This document shows, in pieces, positions 37,714 to 45,469 of a DNA stretch of 64,000 nucleotides (positions within the stretch are counted from its first letter, which is position 1; each line of letters starts with the position of its first letter). The DNA comes from Burkholderia sp052045245. GTDB taxonomy: Bacteria > Pseudomonadota > Gammaproteobacteria > Burkholderiales > Burkholderiaceae. The position numbers and the translations under genes were made by a program. Below the pieces are notes generated by a model. It saw only the letters and a list, made by a program, of their open reading frames with translations, made no database searches and was not told where the DNA came from. The DNA lies in the NCBI RefSeq assembly GCF_052045245.1, contig NZ_JBQEON010000014.1:92921-156920 (forward strand), given 5' to 3'.

Positions 37714-37966
37714 ACCGCCCGTTCGACCGCGACGCGGCGCAGGAACGCGGCCGCCCGGTCGAGTGCGGCGCGCGACACCGGCACCATCGGCATGTACCGC
37801 TGCCACACGTACGGGATGTCAGGCCTCGTCCGCCCATACATCGAACGGCAAAGAACGCCGCATTGGCGGCCGCGCTATCCTCCCCCTTGCCCTGAAGGAC
37901 CGGGTTTCACACGCATTCAGGTCAAACGCCGGCGCGCGTTCCGCCGGCGCGCCTGGTTCACCGGCT

Positions 37967-38401
37967 TCAGTTCGCCGGCATCACCTGGCCGCGGATCTCG
38001 CCGGACGGATGCTCCTTCGTGTGCACGTTGAAATACCACTTGCCGCCCATCAGGTCGGTCACCTGCGCGTCGGTCAGCTCCTTCGAGCCCTTGATCGGGC
38101 TCGCGAGCGCGTCCTTCGCGATCGGCACCTGCACGCCGGCGTTCTGGCCGACCGGTGCCGGCCCGTGGAAGTGCGCGGCGGTCGCCGGCCCCGTGAGGTG
38201 TTCGTAAGTCACCGTCCACTGCAGCTTGTGCGTGGCCGTGTCGTAGGTGGCGTCGACGGCGCCGGAGCCCTTCGTCGCGGTGGGCGGCACCTCGCTCGAC
38301 GGCTGCAGGTTGGCGGACAGGCGCACCGTCTCGGCGGCGGCACTGCCGGCGGCCAGCACGCCCGCGAGCAACGCCACCTGGAGCAAACGCGGCTTCACCA
38401 T
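37967..38401 (-). CDS. Secreted CHRD-domain protein
   Basis: 144 residues with a clear signal peptide (MVKPRLLQVALLAGVLAAGSAAA, cut before Glu24 or nearby) and one CHRD (chordin-like) domain filling the rest: SSEVPPTATKGSGAVDATYD, HFHGPAPVG and HPSGEIRGQV. Periplasmic or secreted, beta-sandwich by family, role unknown. AAGGAGG sits ideally upstream of ATG 38401, which fixes the start; the frame runs on upstream but lacks any start signal. Convergent with EcsC across 253 bases in which I see no gene. Confidence 0.88.
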   Translation of the reverse strand: MVKPRLLQVALLAGVLAAGSAAAETVRLSANLQPSSEVPPTATKGSGAVDATYDTATHKLQWTVTYEHLTGPATAAHFHGPAPVGQNAGVQVPIAKDALASPIKGSKELTDAQVTDLMGGKWYFNVHTKEHPSGEIRGQVMPAN

Positions 38402-38542
38402 GAATCCTCCTTGTACGACGTGGTATGCCACCCGGCCGGGGGCGTTACATGATGGTAGTCGATCGCCGCCGATCCGGCAGCCTGCCTGAACCTGGAAGAG
38501 ACCTTTGCAGCGGAAGCCCTGAATCCGCGCCTGGCCTTTCGC

Positions 38543-38625
38543 TACACTTCGTCTCACAGTTGCTTGTTTCCTTCGTCCGAAGGAGTCTGCGAGTATTCGC
38601 GCGGCCATCCGGCCGCGTTTTTTTT
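38543..38625 (+). ncRNA. Candidate small RNA ending at an orphan terminator
   Basis: A -10-like TACACT at 38543-38548 would start a transcript near 38555; no good -35 was found. The transcript would contain a short hairpin with a CCTTCG stem and a terminator hairpin with an eight-base U tail, the layout of an Hfq-type small RNA of about 70 nt. No family was recognised; the call rests on structure and on the lack of any upstream plus-strand gene that needs this terminator. Confidence 0.35.
38600..38625 (+). terminator. Strong Rho-independent terminator, orphan
   Basis: Perfect seven-base-pair GC stem (38600-38606 with 38611-38617), four-base loop ATCC, then eight T in a row. The nearest upstream plus-strand gene (EcsC) ends 890 bases away with an opposing gene in between. 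Confidence 0.75.
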
Positions 38626-38749
38626 GCCCGCGCCGCATCCGCACGGCATGCCCACACCGTCATTCGCAAGCACCACCGCGAATTACCGAGCATCGCGAAT
38701 CGATTTTCGCCGACGGATCTCCGATCGCCGGCGCGCGGACGATCGCGCC

Positions 38750-39523
38750 TCACGCGCGATAGCCGGGGTCGATGCGATCGACGATGCGCTGCAACGCATC
38801 GAACGCATCCTGCCCCGCGCCGTGCTTCGGATCGAAATTCAGTGAATCCCGCACGCAGCCCTCGAGCACGGACGGCGCAATCGCCAGCGCGTCGCCGATC
38901 GCGTGCGTCGCGACCTGCACCTCGCACGCGCGATTGAGCAGCCACATCAGCGAGAAAGTCTGCGCGAGCGTCGCGCCGATCGTCACGGGCCCGTGGTTGC
39001 GCAGCAGCAGCACGGGCCGCCCGCCGGCGCTCGCGACGATGCGCCGCCCTTCCTCGAGATGCACGGTGATGCCCTCGAAATCGTGATACGCGATCTTCCC
39101 GTACAGCTGCGCCGAATAGAAGTTCGAGAACGACAGCCCGTCGCGCGAGCAGCACACGGCCATCGTGGGCGTCGTGTGCACATGCATCACGCAGTGCGCG
39201 TCGGGCAGCGCCGCATGGATCGCGCTGTGAAACGTGAAGCCCGCCGGGTTGATCGGCCAGTCGGAATGGCCGATCACGTTGCCGTCGATGTCGATCTTCA
39301 CGAGGTTCGACGCGCAGACTTCGCGGTAATGGAGCCCGAACGGGTTGATCAGGAAATGACCGTCCTCGCCCGGCACGCGCAGCGAGATATGGTTGTAGAT
39401 CAGCTCGGTCCAGCCGAGATGATCGAAGATCCGGTAGGCGGCCGCGAGCTGCACGCGCGCCTGCCATTCGGCTTCGGAGAAACGGGCGGGACGCGTGAAC
39501 GGCTGGTTCGGTACACGTTGCAT
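38750..39523 (-). CDS. Class II aldolase/adducin family protein
   Basis: 257-residue zinc-dependent aldolase-fold protein. Zinc ligands His114 and His116 in MHVHTTPTMA and a third His in LRNHGPV (~177) are present, with the catalytic Glu region at REVCASNLV. ATG 39523 has GGAG seven bases upstream. In Burkholderia such genes often belong to sugar-phosphate or aromatic-acid catabolism, but no partner enzyme lies next to it, so the substrate is open. The gene stands alone. Confidence 0.85.
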   Translation of the reverse strand: MQRVPNQPFTRPARFSEAEWQARVQLAAAYRIFDHLGWTELIYNHISLRVPGEDGHFLINPFGLHYREVCASNLVKIDIDGNVIGHSDWPINPAGFTFHSAIHAALPDAHCVMHVHTTPTMAVCCSRDGLSFSNFYSAQLYGKIAYHDFEGITVHLEEGRRIVASAGGRPVLLLRNHGPVTIGATLAQTFSLMWLLNRACEVQVATHAIGDALAIAPSVLEGCVRDSLNFDPKHGAGQDAFDALQRIVDRIDPGYRA

Positions 39524-39779
39524 GAGGCACTCCGGTTGCGGGCGGGCACGGTGGCCGCGGGCGGCTGCGCGCATCGTCCTTCGTCTCCTGGCGCCGCACG
39601 CATGCATGGCGTGCATGGCGTGCAATGGCGCGTGCGGCGCATCGTTCGGCACCGCGCCGGCCCGCCATGCGCGAGCCGCCCGGCGGCACCCTTCACGATA
39701 CGCATATAGTTGCGCACACAACCATATCACCTTTCCCCGCGCACCGGTATCGCGGGTTTGGCCCGAGCCGTTCGGGCCC

Positions 39780-41405
39780 TTACAACTGATCGTCGACCGG
39801 CAGCAGCATGAAGAGGCCAGTCATCACGTTGCGCAGCAGGCCCGCATGCGGATCGACGTGATAGGTGGTCGGCTGACCGCCGTCGACACCGGTCCATTCG
39901 AGTGCGGGCGAACCGCCGTCCTGCTGCTTCGCGAGCGTGACGCGATAGCTTTCGTCAGGCTGCGTCGCGCGCGCGAAGATTGCCGCGGCCTGCTGCGCGA
40001 GCACCGGGCTGTGGATCACGAGCGCCAGCTCGGTATTGAGGTGCGCCGAGCGCGGGTCGAGGTTGAGGGAACCGATCACGAGGATGCGCCGGTCGATGAC
40101 GTAGGCCTTCGCATGCAGGCTCGCACGCGAGCGCGAGCCAAACAGCCGCGGCGGCGCCTGATCGGGCTGCGCCTTGAATTCGTACAGCTCGACGCCGTGC
40201 CGCAGCAACGGCACGCGGTACGGCGCGTAGCCGGCCTGCACCGCAACCGCATCGGTCGCGGCGAGCGAGTTGGTCAGGATCGCGACGCGCACGCCGCGCG
40301 CGGTCGTGTCGCCGAGGATCTTCACGCCCGCGTCGTGCGGCACGAAATACGGCGAAAACGCGAGGAATTCCTGCTGCGCGCCGCGCGTCAGCTCGACGAG
40401 ACGCTGCATCGGCGGGCTCACGTACGCATCGGTCGGCCGCGCGACCTTGTCCGGCGCGTCGACCTGGAATTCGGCCGGCGCCCACACGAGCCCGAGCTCG
40501 TCGCGCGCGATCTGCTGCGCGAGCGGTGTCGCGTTCAGCGGCTTCGCGTTGTACGGGTCGGCGTTCTTGCGCCAGTGCTCGCGCAACTCGTCGCGCATCG
40601 CGTCGAGATCCTTCGGATCGAACTTCTGATGATTCAGCACGCGCAACGGATAGCTGCTCGCGCTCGCCCAGTAGTCGTCGAAGCTCTTCGAGATGTCGTT
40701 CGTCACGGGGCCGGCCGCGAGCACGTCGAGATCGCGGAACTGAAGCGTCGGGCTCGCGCTGAAATATTCGTCGCCGAGATTGCGGCCGCCGACGATCGCG
40801 AGCTGGTTGTCCGTGATCATCGCCTTGTTGTGCATCCGGCGCGTGAAGCTGTCGATGCGCGTGAAGAAATTGGCCGTGCGCTCGACCATCCCTTGCTGCG
40901 ACGCGCCGAACGGGTTGAACACGCGAATCTCGATGTTCGGGTGCGTATTCAGCGCGGCCATGACGCGATCGATATCGCGGAAGTTCAGGTCGTCGACCAG
41001 CATCCGCACGCGCACGCCGCGATCGGCCGCGTACAGCGCGGCACCCAGCAGCAGCTTGCCGGTCGTGTCCTCGGTCGCGATGTAGTACTGCATGTCGAGC
41101 GTCTTGGTCGCCGCGCGCGCGAGCGCGATGCGCATCTGCAGCGCGGTCGCGCCGTCGGGCAGCAGCCGGAAGCCCGACTGGCCCGGATGCGCGGCTTCCG
41201 GTCCGACCAGCGCGTCGCGCAGCGGCGTCGCGGCCGAGGCCGGCAACGCGTGCGAGACGGGACGATCGAGCGTGGTGGCGGGCGGGTGCGTCGCGCACGC
41301 GGCGACCAGCGACAGCAGCATGCCTACGGCGAGCGCGCGGGCCGGGCGGCACGCGGCGCGCCACGACAGCGCGACCGGCGTGCGCCGGATCAAAGACGTG
41401 AGCAC
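39780..41405 (-). CDS. ClsC-like phospholipase D lipoprotein (cardiolipin synthase type)
   Basis: 541-residue phospholipase D superfamily protein with an N-terminal lipobox (SLVAAC, Cys37), which predicts a lipid-anchored periplasmic enzyme. Two HKD motifs are intact: HNKAMITD and HAKAYVID, each followed by a G-G/S and N-rich stretch. The family branch is ClsC, which in E. coli makes cardiolipin from phosphatidylglycerol and phosphatidylethanolamine with YmdB help. Together with clsB the window therefore holds two cardiolipin-type synthases of different location. Substrate inferred. Confidence 0.82.
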   Translation of the reverse strand: MLTSLIRRTPVALSWRAACRPARALAVGMLLSLVAACATHPPATTLDRPVSHALPASAATPLRDALVGPEAAHPGQSGFRLLPDGATALQMRIALARAATKTLDMQYYIATEDTTGKLLLGAALYAADRGVRVRMLVDDLNFRDIDRVMAALNTHPNIEIRVFNPFGASQQGMVERTANFFTRIDSFTRRMHNKAMITDNQLAIVGGRNLGDEYFSASPTLQFRDLDVLAAGPVTNDISKSFDDYWASASSYPLRVLNHQKFDPKDLDAMRDELREHWRKNADPYNAKPLNATPLAQQIARDELGLVWAPAEFQVDAPDKVARPTDAYVSPPMQRLVELTRGAQQEFLAFSPYFVPHDAGVKILGDTTARGVRVAILTNSLAATDAVAVQAGYAPYRVPLLRHGVELYEFKAQPDQAPPRLFGSRSRASLHAKAYVIDRRILVIGSLNLDPRSAHLNTELALVIHSPVLAQQAAAIFARATQPDESYRVTLAKQQDGGSPALEWTGVDGGQPTTYHVDPHAGLLRNVMTGLFMLLPVDDQL

Positions 41406-41590
41406 GGAAGCTTCCTCGACAGGCGGATCAATGGGTCGACAATTGCCGCGGCGCGCGGCTGACGAGCGGTTCCGGCCGATTCTAGTGGGCGCCCGACGAA
41501 CCGGTCAATCGCGCGGCCCGCGCATGCGGCAGCCGCCCCGAACGGCGGGCCGCCACGCGCGACCGGCCGCCAGGCGGGCCGCCGGCGCGC

Positions 41591-41604
41591 ATGGTCCAAC
41601 CAAT
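41591..41604. promoter_or_regulatory. Second FadR/LldR-like palindrome at the 3' end of the regulator gene
   Basis: ATGGTCCAACCAAT contains TGGT-N3-ACCA and differs by one base from the TTGGT-N3-ACCAA pattern of this regulator family. It shares ten of its bases with the site at 42355-42369. It lies two bases past the stop of the regulator gene, away from any start codon, so it may be a distal loop site or chance. Confidence 0.3.
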
Positions 41605-41605
41605 C

Positions 41606-42322
41606 TCACGGCGCGTCGCCGCTTTGCTCGAAGTGGCTGCGCACGTAGTCGATATGGGTCTGCATCGCCGTGCGCGCTTCTTCGGGCCGGTGCCCGCAGA
41701 TCGCGTCGCAGACCACCCGGTGCTGCAGCAACAGCAGCTCGGACGCCCGCTCGTCGTGCGTCGTCATCCCCGTGACGTTGATCGAAATGTGCTCGCGCAG
41801 CATCCCGATCACGCTCGTATGCAGGTGCAGGAACATCGTGTTGTGCGACGCGAGCGCGATCGCCTCGTGCAGCTTCGCGTCGGTCGACGCCTCGATGGCC
41901 GCATCGTCGTTCGCATGCGCGGTTTCGAGTTCGCGCAGCAGCGCGCGGATCCGGCGCCGGTCGTTCGCGTCGGCGCGCAGCGCGGCGAAATACGCGGTCG
42001 CGCCTTCGAGCACGCGGCGGAATTCGAGAATGTCGTCGCGCAGCGCCGGGTGGTCGGCGACCAGCTGGCCCCACGGCGACGCGATGCCCGCGCGCAACTG
42101 GTCGGTCACGTACACGCCCGCGCCGCGCCGGCTCTGCAGCAACCCGCGCGCGACGAGCCGCTGGGTCGCCTCGCGCACCGTGTTGCGCGCGACGCCGTAC
42201 TGCTGCGCGAGCACGCGCTCGGCCGGCAGCCGCGCGCCGGCCGGCCAGGTGCCGTCGAGCAGCGCCGTCTCGATCTTGCGCATCACCACTTCGGTCCGGC
42301 CCCGTGCCGTCATCGCCGCCAT
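41606..42322 (-). CDS. FadR-subfamily GntR regulator, LldR-like
   Basis: 238 residues: an N-terminal GntR winged helix (about 8-75; LPAERVLAQQYGVARNTVREA) and a C-terminal FCD ligand domain (~90-225) with the metal-binding His residues (KLHEAIA, HRVVCDAI, THIDYVR). Divergent from lutA-lutC-lutB-lldP, which matches an L-lactate-responsive repressor such as LldR. A palindrome typical of this subfamily lies between the two. ATG 42322 with GGAGGGG upstream is preferred; the frame is open to 42364 and an ATG at 42313 is also possible. Confidence 0.87.
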   Translation of the reverse strand: MAAMTARGRTEVVMRKIETALLDGTWPAGARLPAERVLAQQYGVARNTVREATQRLVARGLLQSRRGAGVYVTDQLRAGIASPWGQLVADHPALRDDILEFRRVLEGATAYFAALRADANDRRRIRALLRELETAHANDDAAIEASTDAKLHEAIALASHNTMFLHLHTSVIGMLREHISINVTGMTTHDERASELLLLQHRVVCDAICGHRPEEARTAMQTHIDYVRSHFEQSGDAP

Positions 42323-42354
42323 CGTCGTGTCCCCTCCGAATGCCCGCCGCGCCG

Positions 42355-42369
42355 ATTGGCCCAACCAAT
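42355..42369. promoter_or_regulatory. Candidate LldR operator in the lut divergent region
   Basis: ATTGGCCCAACCAAT, a five-base inverted repeat, fits the TTGGT-N3-ACCAA consensus of the PdhR/LldR branch with one mismatch. It lies 33 bases upstream of the regulator start and 86 bases upstream of lutA, so a single bound dimer could repress both. Confidence 0.65.
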
Positions 42370-42454
42370 TTGAGCTGCGGCGCCATCGCGGGAATTATGC
42401 AGCGAAACCGTCGTCCCGCATTCGCATGCCGGGCCGTCGCCCCTGGAGCGAGAC

Positions 42455-43255
42455 ATGAACGAAAGGCACTACCCCGCCGCCGCCCCCGCGCACGTGTATC
42501 TGTTCGCGACCTGCCTGGTCGACCTGTTCGTCCCCGAAGCCGGGCTCGACGCGGTCCGCCTGCTGGAGCGCGAAGGCCTGACCGTCCACTATCCGCGCGG
42601 CCAGAGCTGCTGCGGGCAGCCGGCCTACAGCAGCGGCAATCCCGACGAAGCGCGCCGCGTCGCGGCTGCGCAGCTCGACCTGTTCGCGCAAGCATGGCCC
42701 GTGATCGTGCCGTCCGGCTCGTGCGCGGGCATGATCCGGCACCATTGGCCGGCCCTGTTCGCCGACGATCCCGTTCACGGCCCCAAGGCGCGCGAGATCG
42801 CGGAGCGCACCTACGAACTCACCGAATTCCTCGTCCACGTACTCGACGTGCGGCTCGACGGCGTCGCAGCGAACCCCGCTGCCGACGAACGCGTGGCGCT
42901 GCACACGTCCTGCGCGGCCCGCCGCGAGATGGGCACGCGGATGCACGGCGTCGCGCTCGTCGATGCGCTGCCGGGCGTCACGCGCATCGAGCACGAACGC
43001 GAATCGGAATGCTGCGGCTTCGGCGGCACGTTCTCGCTGAAGCACCCCGATATCTCCGGCGCGATGGTGCGCGACAAGGTCGCGTCGGCCTGTGCGACCG
43101 GCTGCGACCGGCTCGTCTCGGCGGACTGCGGCTGCCTGCTGAACATCGGTCACGCGGCGACCAAGGCCGGCGCGGCACTGCCCGTCGAGCATCTCGCGAG
43201 TTTCCTGTGGCGCCGCACGGCCGGCGCCGCGTCACTGCGCGGAGACAAGCAATGA
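42455..43255 (+). CDS. lutA: L-lactate utilization protein LutA (YkgE)
   Basis: 266-residue subunit of the LutABC L-lactate dehydrogenase. It has two cysteine-rich CCG domains: GQSCCGQPAYSSG in the first half and ECCGFGGTF with HTSCAARREMG and ADCGCL in the second, which bind a Fe-S or heterodisulfide-type site. GGAG precedes ATG 42455 by six bases. Its stop overlaps lutC by ATGA, so expression is coupled. In the complex it probably passes electrons from lactate to the quinone pool. Confidence 0.93.
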   Translation: MNERHYPAAAPAHVYLFATCLVDLFVPEAGLDAVRLLEREGLTVHYPRGQSCCGQPAYSSGNPDEARRVAAAQLDLFAQAWPVIVPSGSCAGMIRHHWPALFADDPVHGPKAREIAERTYELTEFLVHVLDVRLDGVAANPAADERVALHTSCAARREMGTRMHGVALVDALPGVTRIEHERESECCGFGGTFSLKHPDISGAMVRDKVASACATGCDRLVSADCGCLLNIGHAATKAGAALPVEHLASFLWRRTAGAASLRGDKQ

Positions 43256-43977
43256 GCGCGCGCGACGCGATCCTCGCGCGCCTGCGCGCCGCGGCACCCG
43301 GTATCGCCACGCATGCCGTGTCCGCGCTCGATGTGCGCATCGACACGCATTACATGACCCGCCGCGCGGCGAGCGCGCCCGATCCGCACGCGCTCGCCCG
43401 GACGATGCAGGCCGCGCTGGCCGCGTCGCACGCGCAAGTCTGGTGCGCGAGCGCCGACGCATGGCCCGCGCAGCTTGCCGCGCGCCTCGCCGAAGCCGGC
43501 GTGAAGCGCCTGCTGCTCGACCCGGCCCGCGCCGAATCCGCGGCCCTCGCCCGTGCGTTGCCCGACGCGGTCGCGCCGGTGCCGTTCGACCGGCCGATCG
43601 ATGTGTGGAAGGCCGAGCTGTTCGACACGATCGATGCGGGCTTCACCGTCGCGCGCTCGGGCATCGCGGCGACCGGCACCGTCGTGCTCGCCCCCGACGC
43701 GGGCACACCGCGCACGGTGTCGCTGGTACCGCCGCTGCACATCGCGCTCGTGCATGCGCGCACGCTGCATGCGGACCTTCACGCGGCCGTGCAGGCAGAG
43801 CGCTGGCATGCCGGCATGCCGACCAACGTCGTGCTGGTGTCGGGCCCGTCGAAGACGTCCGACATCCAGCAGACGCTCGCGTACGGCGCACACGGCCCGC
43901 GCAACCTGTGGGTCGTGATCGTCACCGAACCGATCGACGAACCGACCGCAACCGCTTGCCAGGACCTGCCGCGATGA
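43252..43977 (+). CDS. lutC: L-lactate utilization protein LutC (YkgG), LUD domain
   Basis: 241-residue third component of the LutABC lactate oxidation system, mostly one LUD domain (GFTVARSGIAATGTVVLAPD, LVPPLHIALV, VSGPSKTSDIQQTL). It couples by ATGA to lutA upstream and to lutB downstream. The order here is A-C-B, differing from the A-B-C order of Bacillus. It is required for lactate growth in other bacteria although its exact chemistry is not settled. Confidence 0.9.
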   Translation: MSARDAILARLRAAAPGIATHAVSALDVRIDTHYMTRRAASAPDPHALARTMQAALAASHAQVWCASADAWPAQLAARLAEAGVKRLLLDPARAESAALARALPDAVAPVPFDRPIDVWKAELFDTIDAGFTVARSGIAATGTVVLAPDAGTPRTVSLVPPLHIALVHARTLHADLHAAVQAERWHAGMPTNVVLVSGPSKTSDIQQTLAYGAHGPRNLWVVIVTEPIDEPTATACQDLPR

Positions 43978-45419
43978 GCGACCAACCGCTGCAATTCGTC
44001 GCCCCCGGCGACTTCAAGGCCCGCGCGCGCGCCGCGCTCGACGACCCCGCGCTGCGCCAGAGCTTTCGCGGCGCGATGGACTTCCTGCAAGGCAAGCGCG
44101 CGACCCAGTTCCCCGACGATACCGAGCTGCAGCAGCTGCGCGATCTCGGCGAAGCCGTGCGGCAGCACGCGCTCGCGCAACTGCCCGCGCTGCTGGAGCG
44201 GCTCGAGGCGCAGCTCACCGCGGCCGGCGTGCACGTGCACTGGGCCGAGACGGCCGCCGACGCGAACGCGATCGTGCTCGGCATCGCGCAGACGAAGAAG
44301 GCGCGCCGCGTGATCAAGGGCAAGTCGATGGCAAGCGAGGAAATCGAGCTGAACCATTACCTCGCGGATCACGGCGTCGACTGCATCGAGTCCGACATGG
44401 GCGAATTCATCGTGCAGCTCGCGGGCGAGAAGCCGTCGCACATCGTGATGCCGGCGATCCACAAGACCCGCGGCGACATCGCCGAACTGTTCGAGGAACA
44501 CATCCCCGGCACGCGCTACACGGAGGACGTCGACGAGCTGATCCAGACCGGCCGGCGCGCGCTGCGCCACGCGTTCGCGGAAGCCGACATCGGCCTGTCC
44601 GGCGTGAACTTCGCGGCGGCCGACACGGGCACGCTGTGGCTCGTCGAGAACGAAGGAAACGGCCGGCTGTCGACCACCGTGCCCGACACGCACGTCGCAA
44701 TCATGGGAATCGAGAAGGTCGTCGAGAAACTCGAGCACATCGTGCCGCTGTCGAGCCTGCTCACACGTTCGGCCACCGGCCAGGCGATCACGACCTACTT
44801 CAACCTGATCTCGGGCCCGCGCCGCGACGGCGAACGCGACGGCCCGCGCGAGCTGCATCTGGTGCTGCTCGACAACGGCCGCACGCAGGCCTACGCGGAC
44901 GAGCAGCTGCGCGCGACGCTGCAATGCATCCGCTGCGGCGCATGCATGAACCACTGCCCCGTCTACACGCGGATCGGCGGCCACGCCTACGGGACGACCT
45001 ACCCGGGCCCGATCGGCAAGATCATCTCGCCGCACCTGCTCGGCCTCGACGCGACGGCCGACCTGCCGACCGCGTCGACGCTGTGCGGCGCATGCGGCGA
45101 GGTGTGTCCGGTCCGGATTCCGATTCCGCAGTTGCTGGTGCGGCTGCGCACCGAGGCGAACCGCAAGCCCGACGAGCCCGTCGCGCATCCGCTGCGCGGC
45201 CAGGGCGCGAACTACACCCGCGCGGAAGACCTCGTATGGCGCTTCTGGTCGGGCGCGTTCGCGCATCCGCGCGCGTATCGCGCGTTCCGCTGGACCGCGA
45301 CGCGGCTGCGCGCGCTGACGCCCGCGAAGCAGATGGGCTGGACCCGGCACCGCACGCCGCTCGAGCCCGCGCCGCGCAGCCTGTCCGACCTGCTGCGCGC
45401 ACGCGGCCAGCCCGAATAG
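43974..45419 (+). CDS. lutB: L-lactate utilization protein LutB (YkgF), Fe-S
   Basis: 481-residue central component of LutABC. An N-terminal LUD domain (to ~300; KGKSMASEEIELNHYL, GVNFAAADTGTLWLVEN) is followed by two 4Fe-4S motifs, CIRCGACMNHCPVYTRIGG and STLCGACGEVCPV. The C-terminal ~100 residues are helical and basic. It probably takes electrons from lactate and hands them to LutA. ATGA overlap with lutC. Lactate import is supplied by lldP, 50 bases downstream. Confidence 0.93.
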   Translation: MSDQPLQFVAPGDFKARARAALDDPALRQSFRGAMDFLQGKRATQFPDDTELQQLRDLGEAVRQHALAQLPALLERLEAQLTAAGVHVHWAETAADANAIVLGIAQTKKARRVIKGKSMASEEIELNHYLADHGVDCIESDMGEFIVQLAGEKPSHIVMPAIHKTRGDIAELFEEHIPGTRYTEDVDELIQTGRRALRHAFAEADIGLSGVNFAAADTGTLWLVENEGNGRLSTTVPDTHVAIMGIEKVVEKLEHIVPLSSLLTRSATGQAITTYFNLISGPRRDGERDGPRELHLVLLDNGRTQAYADEQLRATLQCIRCGACMNHCPVYTRIGGHAYGTTYPGPIGKIISPHLLGLDATADLPTASTLCGACGEVCPVRIPIPQLLVRLRTEANRKPDEPVAHPLRGQGANYTRAEDLVWRFWSGAFAHPRAYRAFRWTATRLRALTPAKQMGWTRHRTPLEPAPRSLSDLLRARGQPE

Positions 45420-45469
45420 CCCATTCGTTTTCAAACCCGTACCACTAGAAATCCATGGAGGAGACACCC

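Larger units (their letters stand above)
38402..38749. other. 348-base intergenic region with an orphan plus-strand terminator
   Basis: No protein gene is supported. The left end holds the promoter region of the CHRD gene (minus). The centre carries a hairpin CCTTCG/CGAAGG (about 38570-38583) and, 17 bases on, a strong plus-strand terminator with eight T. Because no plus-strand gene ends nearby, a small RNA is the simplest reading. Confidence 0.5.
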
